From NCBI RefSeq assembly GCF_022810765.1, contig NZ_CP094494.1, positions 2,294,001-2,358,000 of the forward strand: a DNA stretch of 64,000 nt, given 5' to 3'. The number at the start of each line of letters is the position of its first letter. Within the stretch, counting starts at the first letter, position 1. A program made the translations under genes and the position numbers. The notes beneath the pieces are model-generated. The model had not been told where the DNA came from. It ran no database searches and saw nothing but the letters and a program-made list of their open reading frames with translations. Below, in pieces: positions 1 to 8,551 of the stretch. The stretch is from Winogradskyella sp. MH6 (GTDB lineage: Bacteria > Bacteroidota > Bacteroidia > Flavobacteriales > Flavobacteriaceae).

Positions 1-878
1 AAATCGAATTGTGCTAATTTTAGAGCAATCAAAAAAGATTTTTGTTGTCCTTGACTTCCAAATTTTTTAATCGGAAAGTCATCAATTGTAAAGACCAAAT
101 CGTCTTTGTGTGTGCCAACACTTGTGTATTGCAGAGCCTTATCTTTGTTGAGGTTGCTTCGTAGTAAATCAATCAAATCACCATCAAACAAATCGCTTTT
201 GTATTTTAAGTCTATAGCTTCCTTGCTTTGACTTATAGCTTCGTAACGTTCTTTAAAAATTGGGATAAAAACATTTAAGAACTCATCTCGTTTTTTAAAT
301 ATTTCAGTGCTGTAAGTATTTAATTGCTCATTGTAAATAGCAAGTGTGTCTGCATTAAAGGTGTTGTTAAGCGCAAAATATTTTAAAAGTGCATTGCGTT
401 GCGAAAGTACTTTGTTATAGGAGATAAGTGCGGATAAATACGCTTTGTCACTTTGCGAAATTACACTATCTATAAATTTTCGTCTGGTATCGCTACCTTC
501 AATAATTAAATCTCTATCAGCAGGAGATATAATAACCAAGGGAATAAAACCTATATGGTCGCTAAACTTTTCATAAGCTTTTCCGTTGCGTTTTATAATT
601 TTTTTCTGGCCCTTTTTAAGCGAAACAATAATTTTTTCGGTGCGTTCATTTTTGCTAAAATTGCCATCAACTACAAAAAATTCGGTGCCATGTTTTATGT
701 TTTGTAGGGCAACAGGATTAAAATAACTTTTGCCAAAAGCCAAATGGTAAATAGCGTCTAGAGCGTTTGTTTTACCAATACCATTAGCACCAACAAAGCA
801 GTTTATTTTGCTATCGAAATCAAAAACCTGACTTTCAAAATTTTTGTAATTAACTAAAGATAATGCGTTTAGAACCAT
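1..878 (-). CDS. recF: DNA replication and repair protein RecF (3' end cut off by window edge)
   Basis: RecF is a cytoplasmic SMC-like ATPase that loads RecA at single-strand gaps. Translating the minus strand from the ATG at 876-878 gives an N-terminus [16 protein letters not shown], followed by a Walker A loop [16 protein letters not shown] at about residues 29-44. Further on come the RecF-typical stretches [13 protein letters not shown] and [18 protein letters not shown], the second being the ABC-type signature region. The frame stays open to base 3, about 292 codons; family members are near 360 residues, so roughly the last 65 (including Walker B) lie outside the window. It is divergent from the TPR gene at 1109. 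Identification rests on visible motifs and is firm. Confidence 0.93.
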   Translation of the reverse strand, partial: MVLNALSLVNYKNFESQVFDFDSKINCFVGANGIGKTNALDAIYHLAFGKSYFNPVALQNIKHGTEFFVVDGNFSKNERTEKIIVSLKKGQKKIIKRNGKAYEKFSDHIGFIPLVIISPADRDLIIEGSDTRRKFIDSVISQSDKAYLSALISYNKVLSQRNALLKYFALNNTFNADTLAIYNEQLNTYSTEIFKKRDEFLNVFIPIFKERYEAISQSKEAIDLKYKSDLFDGDLIDLLRSNLNKDKALQYTSVGTHKDDLVFTIDDFPIKKFGSQGQQKSFLIALKLAQFD

Positions 879-1079
879 AAAAAACAGATGTCCTTTGCTT
901 GAATTTAGTGGTGTTTTAATGTAATGAAACATCCATGATTAATCATAAATAACACAGCAAAAATGATAATAAGATGTTCCATGTGTCCTTTAAAAAACAA
1001 TAAATATCAACACATGAATATTCTCGCAAATTATTGAAAAATAACAAATAATTAAGCTTTTAAATCCCAATAAAAATTT

Positions 1080-1087
1080 TATTTTTG
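1080..1087 (+). promoter_or_regulatory. Bacteroidetes-type -7 promoter element for the TPR-ribH operon
   Basis: TATTTTTG matches the TAnnTTTG consensus of the Bacteroidetes primary sigma factor exactly. It lies 21 bases before the ATG at 1109, the expected distance for a short leader. No convincing -33 TTG is seen at the usual spacing. Confidence 0.55.
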
Positions 1088-1108
1088 CGCACGCATTAAT
1101 AGAAAGAT

Positions 1109-1876
1109 ATGGCAACGTATAAGAAAAGAGGCTATAAACCGAAAACTAAAAAAGAAAAGGAAGTTATTGTTGATGAACATTCAACAACAGCAGAAGTATT
1201 TAACACTTTAGATGAGGGAGCTTCTAAGACAGAAGAGTGGTTTTTAAGAAATCAAAAATATATTGTAGGAGCAATAGCAGCAATAGCAGTTGTAGTTTTA
1301 GGCTACATGGGTTATAACAAATTTATTGCAGAACCACACCAAAAAGAGGCAATGAACGATATGTACCAGGCTAGAACCTACTTTGAGGAGGCTGTAAATG
1401 GTGTTTCATCAGATTCGCTTTATAATATGGCTTTAAATGGTGGTAACGGTAAATTTGGAATGGTAGATATAGCTAAAGAATACAGTGGTACACCTGCTGG
1501 AAATCTAGCAAACTATTATGCTGGTATATCTTATTTAAATCTAAAGGATTACGAAAAAGCAATAAGTCATCTTCAAGAATTTACTAGCGATGCTTCAATT
1601 CCAGATCCAATTGTTAAAGGAGCAATAGGTGATGCTTTTGTTCAGTTAGAGCAATATAAAGATGGTTTAGATTATTACGAGAAAGCGTTTAAGGCTGACG
1701 TAAATAATTATACAACACCAATGTTTTTAATGAAAGCTGCTCGTATAGCCATTAGGTTAGGAGAAAACCAAAAAGCTTTAGATTACTTAAAGCGTATTGA
1801 TAATGAATTTGACAGCTCTACAGAAGCTGCACAAGTTGATGTTTTAATAGGTATGGTTGAAGCTAAAATGCAATAA
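1109..1876 (+). CDS. Tetratricopeptide-repeat protein with one N-terminal membrane anchor
   Basis: The 255-residue protein has a charged cytoplasmic N-terminus (about residues 1-48), one transmembrane helix at about 51-69 (rich in I, A, V) and a soluble C-terminal part with TPR-like helices, for example NYYAGISYLNLKDYEKAISH and DGLDYYEKAFKAD. This layout (anchor plus TPRs) resembles YfgM-like periplasmic chaperone-associated proteins, but I infer only a protein-interaction role. A TAnnTTTG element sits at 1080-1087. The stop codon directly abuts the ribH start (TAAATGG), so the two are surely co-transcribed, an order common in Flavobacteriaceae. Confidence 0.85.
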   Translation: MATYKKRGYKPKTKKEKEVIVDEHSTTAEVFNTLDEGASKTEEWFLRNQKYIVGAIAAIAVVVLGYMGYNKFIAEPHQKEAMNDMYQARTYFEEAVNGVSSDSLYNMALNGGNGKFGMVDIAKEYSGTPAGNLANYYAGISYLNLKDYEKAISHLQEFTSDASIPDPIVKGAIGDAFVQLEQYKDGLDYYEKAFKADVNNYTTPMFLMKAARIAIRLGENQKALDYLKRIDNEFDSSTEAAQVDVLIGMVEAKMQ

Positions 1877-2383
1877 ATGGCTACCGCAAATCATAATTTA
1901 TCTAATTACGATAAAGCAACAATCCCAAACGCGAAAGACTTTCGGTTTGGGATTGTTGTTTCAGAATGGAATGACACTATAACAGAAGGGCTTTGGCAAG
2001 GTGCATTTGATGCGTTGACAGATTGTGGTGCATTAAAAGAAAACATAGTACGTTGGAATGTGCCAGGTGCTTTTGAGCTTACCTATGGAGCTGCCAGAAT
2101 GTCTAAAAGCATTTATGCCGAATCTGGTATGTTAGATGCTATTATTGTTATAGGTTGTGTTATACAAGGTGAAACCAAACATTTCGATTTTGTTTGCGAA
2201 GGTGTTACTCAAGGAATAAAAGACCTGAATTTGTCTGGTGATATTCCAGTAATTTTCTGTGTACTAACAGATAATAACATGCAACAATCTATAGATCGTT
2301 CTGGCGGAAAACATGGTAACAAAGGTACAGAAGCTGCCATAGCGGCAATTAAAATGGCACAGCTTAGAAAGGAGACGAAGTAG
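1877..2383 (+). CDS. ribH: 6,7-dimethyl-8-ribityllumazine synthase
   Basis: This enzyme condenses 5-amino-6-ribitylamino-uracil with 3,4-dihydroxybutanone 4-phosphate, the penultimate step of riboflavin synthesis, in the cytosol. The 168-residue length fits the family. Recognisable motifs are FGIVVSEWND near residue 24, the substrate-binding PGAFELTYGAARM at 63-75, GCVIQGETKHFDFVCEGV with the catalytic-region His at about 102, and GNKGTEAA at 147-154 for phosphate binding. Its ATG follows the stop of the TPR gene with no gap, which indicates translational coupling. No FMN riboswitch is visible upstream of the pair. Confidence 0.97.
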   Translation: MATANHNLSNYDKATIPNAKDFRFGIVVSEWNDTITEGLWQGAFDALTDCGALKENIVRWNVPGAFELTYGAARMSKSIYAESGMLDAIIVIGCVIQGETKHFDFVCEGVTQGIKDLNLSGDIPVIFCVLTDNNMQQSIDRSGGKHGNKGTEAAIAAIKMAQLRKETK

Positions 2384-2508
2384 TTTTCAGTATTCAGTTA
2401 AAATAAAGTTTCAAACTTCGACTTCAAATTTATCTTCCAATTTAAAGTGGCATCCTTTTTGTTGATAATTTTAAGGAATCCTTAAACGTTTTTTCCTAGT
2501 ATTTTAAG

Positions 2509-2516
2509 TACTTTTG
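2509..2516 (+). promoter_or_regulatory. -7 promoter element for the small-protein/mutL operon
   Basis: TACTTTTG fits TAnnTTTG exactly. It is 32 bases before the TTG start at 2548, and no ATG occurs between the two, which supports the TTG start of the next gene. Confidence 0.5.
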
Positions 2517-2547
2517 AGACTATCAAGGTTTTAATATATAAGACAAC

Positions 2548-2775
2548 TTGTTTAATCAAAGAAAAAATAAACAGTTTAATTATAAGCCACGCTTTCAGGA
2601 TTCTGAAACCGATAATTATCGGGAAGAGTCGAAAGACGACTTGGAGCGTAAGTGGAGTGCAATGAAGGGTAATACCAAGCGAAAATCTAACAAGTTATTT
2701 TCCTTACCAGCTTTAATCATAATGCTCATAGCGCTTTTTGTTTTAATGTATGTCCTAGAAGGATATATTAAATAA
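2548..2775 (+). CDS. Small single-pass membrane protein, function unknown (TTG start)
   Basis: A 75-residue protein with a basic N-terminal motif NKQFNYKPRF (residues 7-16), an acidic middle and one C-terminal transmembrane helix at about 53-71. The start is a TTG codon: no in-frame ATG is available before the conserved motif, and a -7 element lies 32 bases upstream. The next gene encodes a longer protein with the same motif (NKKYNYKPRY), so the two are paralogues. Homologues of this kind sit near ribH and mutL in flavobacteria and have, as I recall, sometimes been labelled riboflavin synthase subunit beta. Nothing in the sequence supports that label. Confidence 0.7.
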   Translation: MFNQRKNKQFNYKPRFQDSETDNYREESKDDLERKWSAMKGNTKRKSNKLFSLPALIIMLIALFVLMYVLEGYIK

Positions 2776-2782
2776 GGATATT

Positions 2783-3067
2783 ATGGGATTAATGAAATTG
2801 AAAAAAAATAAAAAGTACAATTATAAACCACGTTATTATAAAGGTGATGGCAATCCTTATGAATTAAAACATAAGTTTGATGACTATCGTAAAACCATAA
2901 ATCCGCCAAAAGGAATTAAAGGGAAATGGAACGCAGCAATGGATGAATATAAAAATAATAGAGACGAAAACGTAAACAAGCGTGTCTTCATCATTGCAGG
3001 TATTTTAATTCTGTTGTTTTTGTTTTTATTTGGTTTTGATTTATCTATTTTTTCTTCCCAAAGCTAA
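2783..3067 (+). CDS. Small single-pass membrane protein, paralogue of the preceding gene
   Basis: A 94-residue protein with a lysine-rich N-terminus holding NKKYNYKPRYY at about residues 9-19, a hydrophilic middle with a KWNAAMDEYK segment (compare KWSAMKG in the neighbour), and one transmembrane helix at about 68-86. The N-terminus would be cytoplasmic by the positive-inside rule. It starts 7 bases after the preceding stop, and its own stop shares one base with the mutL ATG (TAATG), so the pair and mutL form one translationally coupled operon. Function unknown. Confidence 0.75.
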   Translation: MGLMKLKKNKKYNYKPRYYKGDGNPYELKHKFDDYRKTINPPKGIKGKWNAAMDEYKNNRDENVNKRVFIIAGILILLFLFLFGFDLSIFSSQS

Positions 3068-4938
3068 TGACAGATATCATTCAACTTTTACCAGACCATG
3101 TTGCCAACCAAATTGCAGCTGGTGAAGTGGTACAACGTCCTGCTTCTGTAGTTAAAGAGCTTTTAGAAAATGCAATTGATGCTGGTGCAGACGACATAAA
3201 ACTTATTGTAAAAGATGCTGGTAAAACACTAGTGCAAGTTATAGATAATGGCAAAGGCATGAGTGTTACTGATGCACGTTTAAGCTTTGAGCGTCATGCC
3301 ACATCAAAAATAAAATCTGCTGAAGATTTATTTCAGCTTAATACCAAAGGATTCAGAGGTGAAGCTTTAGCAAGTATTGCGGCTATTGCACATGTAGAGC
3401 TAAAAACCAAACGACCAAATGATGAATTGGGCACAGCCATAGAGATAGAAGGCAGTACAGTAAAATCTCAAGAGGTTACAGTAACTCCAACAGGAACTTC
3501 TGTTGCTGTAAAAAACTTGTTTTTTAATATTCCTGCAAGACGAAACTTTTTAAAATCTGATACAGTAGAGTTAAGACATATAACAGATGAGTTTCATCGT
3601 GTAGCTTTGGCACATCCTAATATTGCGTTTGCTTTTTACCACAATGGAAGCGAGCTTTTTAATATTCCGAATGAAAATTACAGGCAACGTGTTGTTCATA
3701 TTTTTGGTAACAAAACCAATGAAAGATTAGTGCCTGTTGAAGAAGATACAGAGGTTTTGAAGATTTCAGGATTTGTAGGTAAGCCAGAGTATTCTAAGAA
3801 AACACGATCAGAGCAGTTCTTTTTTGTAAACCAACGGTTTATAAAAAGTCCGTATCTAAATCATGCTATAAGTGCAGCATTTGAAGGTTTATTAAAAGAT
3901 GGATACCACGCTAGTTATTTTTTGAATCTTACAGTAGATCCAAAAACTATAGATATTAATATTCATCCTACAAAAACCGAAATTAAGTTTGATGATGAGC
4001 ATACGCTTTACGCTATTTTAAGATCAGCTGTAAAGCATAGTTTAGGGCAATTTAATATAGCACCAGTTCTAGATTTTGAACAACAAAGTAGCTTTGATAC
4101 ACCTTACAGCTACAAAGATAAAGCAGGTAAAGCTCCAACGATAGAGGTAGACCGAAGTTTTAATCCATTTGCAGATGAAGGAAATACTTCACGTAGCATG
4201 TCTTCTAAATCTACTTCTACCAGAACGAGTTTTAAGTCTGCACCAGCAGCAAACTGGGAGAGTTTATATGTAGGCTTAGAATCTAAGGGCAACGGAAGTC
4301 AAGGAGATGATGCTAGCGTAAGTTTTGAAAAAGAAGTTAAAACTGAAACAATTTTTAGTGATGCTTCTGTAGAAACGAGTAAAACTACATTTCAACTTCA
4401 ACAAAAATATATTGTAAGTACGCTAAAATCTGGTATGCTTATTATAGACCAAAATAGAGCGCACCAACGTGTGTTGTACGAAGGTTTTTTAAAGCATATT
4501 ACTATTAAAGAAGCTACAAGTCAACAACTGTTATTTCCACTGCAGTTGAGTTTTACTCCCAATGAAGTGAATATCATTTCAGGGTTACAAGAAGATTTGG
4601 AACATACAGGATTTGTGTTTTCCGACGTTAAAGAAGAAACAATAACAATTACTGGAGTTCCTGTTGGAGTGCCAGAAAGTGAAGTCTCTATAATTTTAGA
4701 GCAACTTATTAGTGATGTTGAGAATGATGTGCCAGATGCTAACTTTAGTGCTGCAGATTTATTAGCTAAGTCTATGGCTAAGAGTTTAGCAATTAAAAAC
4801 GGACAAACACTTAATAATACTGAACAAGAACATTTGGTGAATAGTTTATTTGCTTGTAAAGAACCAAATGTGTCACCAACCAACAGACCAACGTTTATAA
4901 CAATGTCTACCGACGACATTGAAAAGAAATTTATGTAG
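3067..4938 (+). CDS. mutL: DNA mismatch repair protein MutL
   Basis: MutL links mismatch recognition by MutS to strand removal. The 623-residue protein has the GHKL ATPase domain at about 1-330, with ENAIDAGADD, DNGKGM and TKGFRGEALASIAAIA, then a low-complexity linker rich in S, T and K (about 340-430), then a C-terminal dimerisation domain. The endonuclease motif DQHA(x)2E(x)4E of nicking MutL proteins is replaced here by DQNRAHQRVLYE from about residue 461, so the usual His is Asn and the first Glu is Gln. The start overlaps the previous stop by one base. Two long antisense frames inside it are shadows. Confidence 0.96.
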   Translation: MTDIIQLLPDHVANQIAAGEVVQRPASVVKELLENAIDAGADDIKLIVKDAGKTLVQVIDNGKGMSVTDARLSFERHATSKIKSAEDLFQLNTKGFRGEALASIAAIAHVELKTKRPNDELGTAIEIEGSTVKSQEVTVTPTGTSVAVKNLFFNIPARRNFLKSDTVELRHITDEFHRVALAHPNIAFAFYHNGSELFNIPNENYRQRVVHIFGNKTNERLVPVEEDTEVLKISGFVGKPEYSKKTRSEQFFFVNQRFIKSPYLNHAISAAFEGLLKDGYHASYFLNLTVDPKTIDINIHPTKTEIKFDDEHTLYAILRSAVKHSLGQFNIAPVLDFEQQSSFDTPYSYKDKAGKAPTIEVDRSFNPFADEGNTSRSMSSKSTSTRTSFKSAPAANWESLYVGLESKGNGSQGDDASVSFEKEVKTETIFSDASVETSKTTFQLQQKYIVSTLKSGMLIIDQNRAHQRVLYEGFLKHITIKEATSQQLLFPLQLSFTPNEVNIISGLQEDLEHTGFVFSDVKEETITITGVPVGVPESEVSIILEQLISDVENDVPDANFSAADLLAKSMAKSLAIKNGQTLNNTEQEHLVNSLFACKEPNVSPTNRPTFITMSTDDIEKKFM

Positions 4939-4939
4939 T

Positions 4940-5692
4940 ATGAGACAAGGAATAACAGATGCTGTAAAGCATTTATTGATTATTAATGTGCTAATGTTTA
5001 TTGGTACTATGGTTATTGGTAATGGACAGTCCTTTTATCAATGGTTTGCTTTATATTTTCCTAAAAACCCAATGTTTGAACCATGGCAGGTGTTAACGCA
5101 TATGTTTATGCATGGTAATTTTACACATATTTTATTTAATATGTTTGCGCTTTGGATGTTTGGTACAGCAGTAGAGCAGGTTTTTGGAATGCAAAAATTT
5201 ATTATTTTTTATCTGCTTTCAGGTTTTGGTGCTGCGATTATTCAAGTTGCATTTTTGTACTTTCAATTTAATACAGGTTTACAAGCGTTATTAGAGTCTG
5301 GTTTTTCTCAAACAGATATTATGAATGTACTTAGTGAAGGTCAGTATGATAAGAGATGGATACCTGCTTTGGGTGATAATTTTCAAGGATTTTTAAGTGC
5401 TTTTAATTCAACTATGGTCGGAGCTTCTGGTGCAATAATGGGTGTTCTGGTAGCATTTGGGATGTTGTTTCCAAATTCTAAGTTGATGTTGATTTTCTTG
5501 CCAATACCTATTAAGGCTAAGTACTTCATACCTGCTATAATTGCCTTAGATCTTTTTTCAGGATTAACAGGTCAATCTATATTCAGTCCAAGTAATACAG
5601 CATACATGGCTCACGTTGGAGGTGCTCTTACAGGTTTTTTACTAATGTATTTCTGGAAGAAAAATGAACGTGATAAATACCGTTGGAATTAA
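4940..5692 (+). CDS. Rhomboid family intramembrane serine protease (first of a tandem pair)
   Basis: Rhomboids cleave transmembrane substrates inside the bilayer. The 250-residue protein has about six membrane segments. HGNFTHILFNMFALW is the loop-1/TM2 region with the oxyanion Asn, GASGAIMG carries the catalytic Ser at about 163, and AHVGGAL carries the catalytic His at about 225. Both members of the Ser-His dyad are therefore present. I place the start at the ATG at 4940, two bases after the mutL stop; an upstream in-frame codon at 4919 would overlap mutL by 20 bases and add a hydrophilic stub. A segment of about 50 residues between TM3 and the GASG helix is longer than in GlpG. Confidence 0.92.
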   Translation: MRQGITDAVKHLLIINVLMFIGTMVIGNGQSFYQWFALYFPKNPMFEPWQVLTHMFMHGNFTHILFNMFALWMFGTAVEQVFGMQKFIIFYLLSGFGAAIIQVAFLYFQFNTGLQALLESGFSQTDIMNVLSEGQYDKRWIPALGDNFQGFLSAFNSTMVGASGAIMGVLVAFGMLFPNSKLMLIFLPIPIKAKYFIPAIIALDLFSGLTGQSIFSPSNTAYMAHVGGALTGFLLMYFWKKNERDKYRWN

Positions 5693-5694
5693 GA

Positions 5695-6570
5695 ATGAGC
5701 ACTATTGAGGATTTAAAATATCGTTATAAAAACCTTGATGTTTTTGGTAAAATAATAACCATAAACATCATTGTATTTATAGTAGATGCTATATTGACAA
5801 ATCTTTTAAAACTAGGTGTTGTTGAATATTTTAAGCTGCCATCTCTTTTTGGGAGCTTTATTTTGCAACCTTGGTCTTTGATATCTTATGGTTTTCTACA
5901 CAATGGACCTTTTCACTTATTATTCAACATGTTGTTTTTGTTCTATTTGTCTAGAGCAGCATCTAATTTGTTTAGAACCAAAATGGTTTTAAATATTTAT
6001 CTATTAGGTATCATTGCTGGAGGTCTGGCTTATTTGGCTGTTTTTAATGTAATTCACTTTGATTTTTTCGGCCCTAAAAATAGTATCATGGTCGGTGCAT
6101 CGGCAGGTGTTAGTGCATTGCTAATGTTTATAGCTATTTACATGCCTAAGTCAGAAATTAGATTGTTTAACACGTTCAATGTAAAGTGGATACATATTGC
6201 CATTTTCTTTGTGGTTATGGATGTTTTTAGATTAATGTCTGGAGTTAACCAAGGAGGTTATGTAGCTCATATAGGAGGTTATATTTTAGGTTATTTTTAT
6301 GCCACACAGTTAGTAAAAGGAAAGGATATAGGACTTGGTTTTGAGCGAATGATGGACTCGATTGTAAGTTGGTTTAAACCTAAATCTAATTTAAAAACAG
6401 TACATAGATCCTCAAAAAAGAAGTCTTACGCAGGTAAAACCAAAGAAGAGTTTCATACCTATAACGATCAGAAGAAGATAGACCTGATTTTAGATAAGAT
6501 AAGTAAAAGCGGCTATGAAAGTCTAACAGCAGAAGAAAAGGAATTTTTGTTCAAAGCTGGAAAGAACTAA
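5695..6570 (+). CDS. Rhomboid family intramembrane serine protease (second of a tandem pair)
   Basis: A 291-residue membrane protein with six predicted helices. HNGPFHLLFNMLFLFY is the TM2 region, GASAGVSALL gives the catalytic Ser at about 136, and AHIGGYILG gives the catalytic His at about 192. After the membrane core comes a basic cytoplasmic tail of about 80 residues (KKKSYAGKTKEEFHTYNDQKK and onward), absent from its neighbour. I take the ATG at 5695, two bases after the preceding stop, over a TTG at 5683 that would overlap. The tandem arrangement downstream of mutL suggests an old duplication with divergence; substrates are unknown. Confidence 0.92.
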   Translation: MSTIEDLKYRYKNLDVFGKIITINIIVFIVDAILTNLLKLGVVEYFKLPSLFGSFILQPWSLISYGFLHNGPFHLLFNMLFLFYLSRAASNLFRTKMVLNIYLLGIIAGGLAYLAVFNVIHFDFFGPKNSIMVGASAGVSALLMFIAIYMPKSEIRLFNTFNVKWIHIAIFFVVMDVFRLMSGVNQGGYVAHIGGYILGYFYATQLVKGKDIGLGFERMMDSIVSWFKPKSNLKTVHRSSKKKSYAGKTKEEFHTYNDQKKIDLILDKISKSGYESLTAEEKEFLFKAGKN

Positions 6571-6597
6571 AGGTTATTACTTTTAAGGCTAAAGAAT

Positions 6598-7629
6598 ATG
6601 AAAAAATTGAGCTTTTTTAATAAGATTATCTTCGTTGTCAATTCACTGGCAGCATTCTTATTGCTCATTTCTTATTTATTACCTTACGTACCGCCTAAAA
6701 GTTTTGCTACTTTATCGGTTCTGAGTTTAGGTGTGCCATTATTAATTTCATTAAATATTATATTTTTTATCTATTGGTTGCTTCAGGTCAAAAAGCAAAT
6801 GCTGTTGTCGCTTGTGGTATTACTTTTAGGATGGAGTTATTTAGGAGCATTGTACAAATTTTCATCTTCAAAAAAAATAGAAGAACCAGGCAATCTATCT
6901 GTAATGTCTTTTAATGTAAGGTTGTTTAATAAGTATAACTGGAAACCCAATAAAACAACACGAGAAGATATTGTAGATTTATTTATAAAGGAATCTCCAG
7001 ATATTATCTGCATACAAGAGTATACAAGAGGAACTCCAATAACGCTAGAGGGTTATACCAGTTACAATGGCCGTTATACTAAAGATGTAAAAGGCGGACA
7101 TACTATTTTTACCAAACTTCCTATTATAAATTCTGGTTCTTTAGAGTTTGAAGATACCAATAACAATGCTGTTTTTGTAGATGTAGTTAAGGGAAAGGAT
7201 ACCATTAGAGTTTATAATGTACACTTACAATCTGCAAAGATTAATACCGAGATAGATTATATAAACAGTCAGTATTCAAGAGATGTGTTTGTAAAACGTG
7301 TTAAATGGGCTTTTCAAAAGCAACAATCTCAAGTAGAAAAGTTTCTAAAGCATAAATCTAAAAATCCTTATAAAACCATCGTAGCTGGCGATTTTAATAA
7401 TACTGCATATTCCTATAGTTATAAGAAAATTTTAGGGGATGACTTGGTAGATACATTTGAAGAGGCAGGTAATGGTTTTGGTAAATCGTTTGATATTAAA
7501 TTTTTTCCGCTCCGTATCGATTTTATTTTAGCAGATGAACGTTTTAAAGTCAATGGCTTTAAGACCTATAGCGATGTTAATCTTTCAGACCATTATCCAA
7601 TAAAAGCTACTTTAAACTTAAATAAGTAA
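6598..7629 (+). CDS. Membrane-anchored endonuclease/exonuclease/phosphatase (EEP) family protein
   Basis: The 343-residue protein begins with three hydrophobic segments (about residues 9-31, 38-62 and 68-86). A soluble EEP domain follows from about 98, with MSFNVRLFN (metal-site Asn 106), CIQEY (Glu 141), AGDFNN near 267 and SDHYPI with the catalytic His at about 332. EEP enzymes cut phosphodiester bonds in nucleic acids, inositol phosphates or sphingolipids; the substrate here cannot be read from sequence. The catalytic part is probably outside the inner membrane. It follows the rhomboid gene by 27 bases on the same strand and overlaps the convergent DUF6122 gene by 12 bases at its 3' end. 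Confidence 0.88.
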   Translation: MKKLSFFNKIIFVVNSLAAFLLLISYLLPYVPPKSFATLSVLSLGVPLLISLNIIFFIYWLLQVKKQMLLSLVVLLLGWSYLGALYKFSSSKKIEEPGNLSVMSFNVRLFNKYNWKPNKTTREDIVDLFIKESPDIICIQEYTRGTPITLEGYTSYNGRYTKDVKGGHTIFTKLPIINSGSLEFEDTNNNAVFVDVVKGKDTIRVYNVHLQSAKINTEIDYINSQYSRDVFVKRVKWAFQKQQSQVEKFLKHKSKNPYKTIVAGDFNNTAYSYSYKKILGDDLVDTFEEAGNGFGKSFDIKFFPLRIDFILADERFKVNGFKTYSDVNLSDHYPIKATLNLNK

Positions 7630-7926
7630 GCAGTCTACACCATCTGAAACGATGTGAGCCAAAAGCCCTATAGCAAATACACGAGTTGTTTTTGGTAATA
7701 GTAATAATACATACACAGCGATAGCATAATAGCTATGAAGTGGGTGAAAATTAATACTACATCGATTAGAATCAAAAATAGGATTTGCAAATAAGTGGTC
7801 TAAATCTATCACAAATGCCGATAACATAATTAAGTACATTTTCAGCCATTGCTTTCTGTAGAATACTAGTGCAATTGCTAAAGGCAGGCCAAAATGTAAT
7901 CCATAATGAATGGTAAACTTTAGCAT
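7618..7926 (-). CDS. DUF6122 family small membrane protein
   Basis: A 102-residue, mostly hydrophobic protein with three to four membrane segments. Polar conserved-looking residues cluster as HYGLHFGLP, IDLDHLFANP, FHPLHSY and HIVSDGVDC. The His/Asp pattern in membrane segments recalls YdjM/LexA-regulated putative metal-dependent hydrolases, and I recognise the DUF6122 pattern found in flavobacteria. Function is unproven. Its ATG shares one base with the stop of the WbqC-like gene upstream, so it is the last gene of the lepB-WbqC-DUF6122 run, and it overlaps the convergent EEP gene. Confidence 0.8.
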   Translation of the reverse strand: MLKFTIHYGLHFGLPLAIALVFYRKQWLKMYLIMLSAFVIDLDHLFANPIFDSNRCSINFHPLHSYYAIAVYVLLLLPKTTRVFAIGLLAHIVSDGVDCLLI

Positions 7927-8540
7927 TAGTCTAAACTTTGACGAGTAAGATATAACTCTGTATTAGGACCTTCGTTAAAGATCAAATCTAAAATGCTTAG
8001 ATTAGGAATAAAACCATGTTTCTCAGTAAAAACCTGAGTATAATATTCTAAGTTGCTGGCTTGGTAGTTTCGTTTTGCCAAAGGTCTAAAGTCTGTTTTG
8101 TTTAGAGCATCTTTTTCAAAGACTGTACTTTCAGAAACGTTTAATTCTAATTGAAGACTGTCTTGAAGAATTTCAAAACACTTCAGATTTAAATCTAAGA
8201 TGAAGTCAAATTTAGTTTCAAAAAGCGACATTAAATCATCAATATAAAACTCAAAAAACGGAGACATACTGTAAGCCGATTGCAACGATTTTAAATGTTG
8301 TAATTGCCAATCGTCTTCATTGGCAATTTTTACATCTTTGTATAATTGCCTATTTTTTTGAGAATAACTAACAGGAACAGATAATGCTAACTTACCATTA
8401 GCACCATAGATTTCTGTACGATTTCTATACGATTGTTTTTGGTAATTGTCGCAGACCTCAAAACATATCGAATCTGACTTTACCATAGCCACAAAATGTG
8501 CTATGTTAGGGAAGTATGTTGGGTGTATAAGACAATCCAT
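7926..8540 (-). CDS. WbqC family protein
   Basis: A 204-residue cytosolic protein. The beginning (MDCLIHPTYFPNIAHFVAMV), the segment NRTEIYGANGKLALSVPV and SAYSMSPFFEFYIDDL are typical of the WbqC family, whose members occur in surface-polysaccharide gene clusters and, in Bacteroidetes, next to signal peptidase. The biochemical role is not established; an aminotransferase-associated sugar-modifying role has been guessed for relatives. It starts 11 bases after the stop of lepB and is translationally coupled to DUF6122. Confidence 0.85.
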   Translation of the reverse strand: MDCLIHPTYFPNIAHFVAMVKSDSICFEVCDNYQKQSYRNRTEIYGANGKLALSVPVSYSQKNRQLYKDVKIANEDDWQLQHLKSLQSAYSMSPFFEFYIDDLMSLFETKFDFILDLNLKCFEILQDSLQLELNVSESTVFEKDALNKTDFRPLAKRNYQASNLEYYTQVFTEKHGFIPNLSILDLIFNEGPNTELYLTRQSLD

Positions 8541-8551
8541 TTATTTAGGAT

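Noticed and set aside
2384..2547. FMN riboswitch or other structured RNA near ribH
   Set aside because: The gap after ribH shows no conserved riboswitch core; the only supported element is the -7 promoter box.
4521..4919. 132-codon minus-strand open frame inside mutL
   Set aside because: It lies wholly within the strongly supported mutL C-terminal domain, has no ribosome site and no recognisable domain; a shadow frame.
4919..4939. Upstream start for the first rhomboid gene
   Set aside because: It would overlap mutL by 20 bases; the ATG at 4940 directly after the mutL stop fits the operon and the family start.
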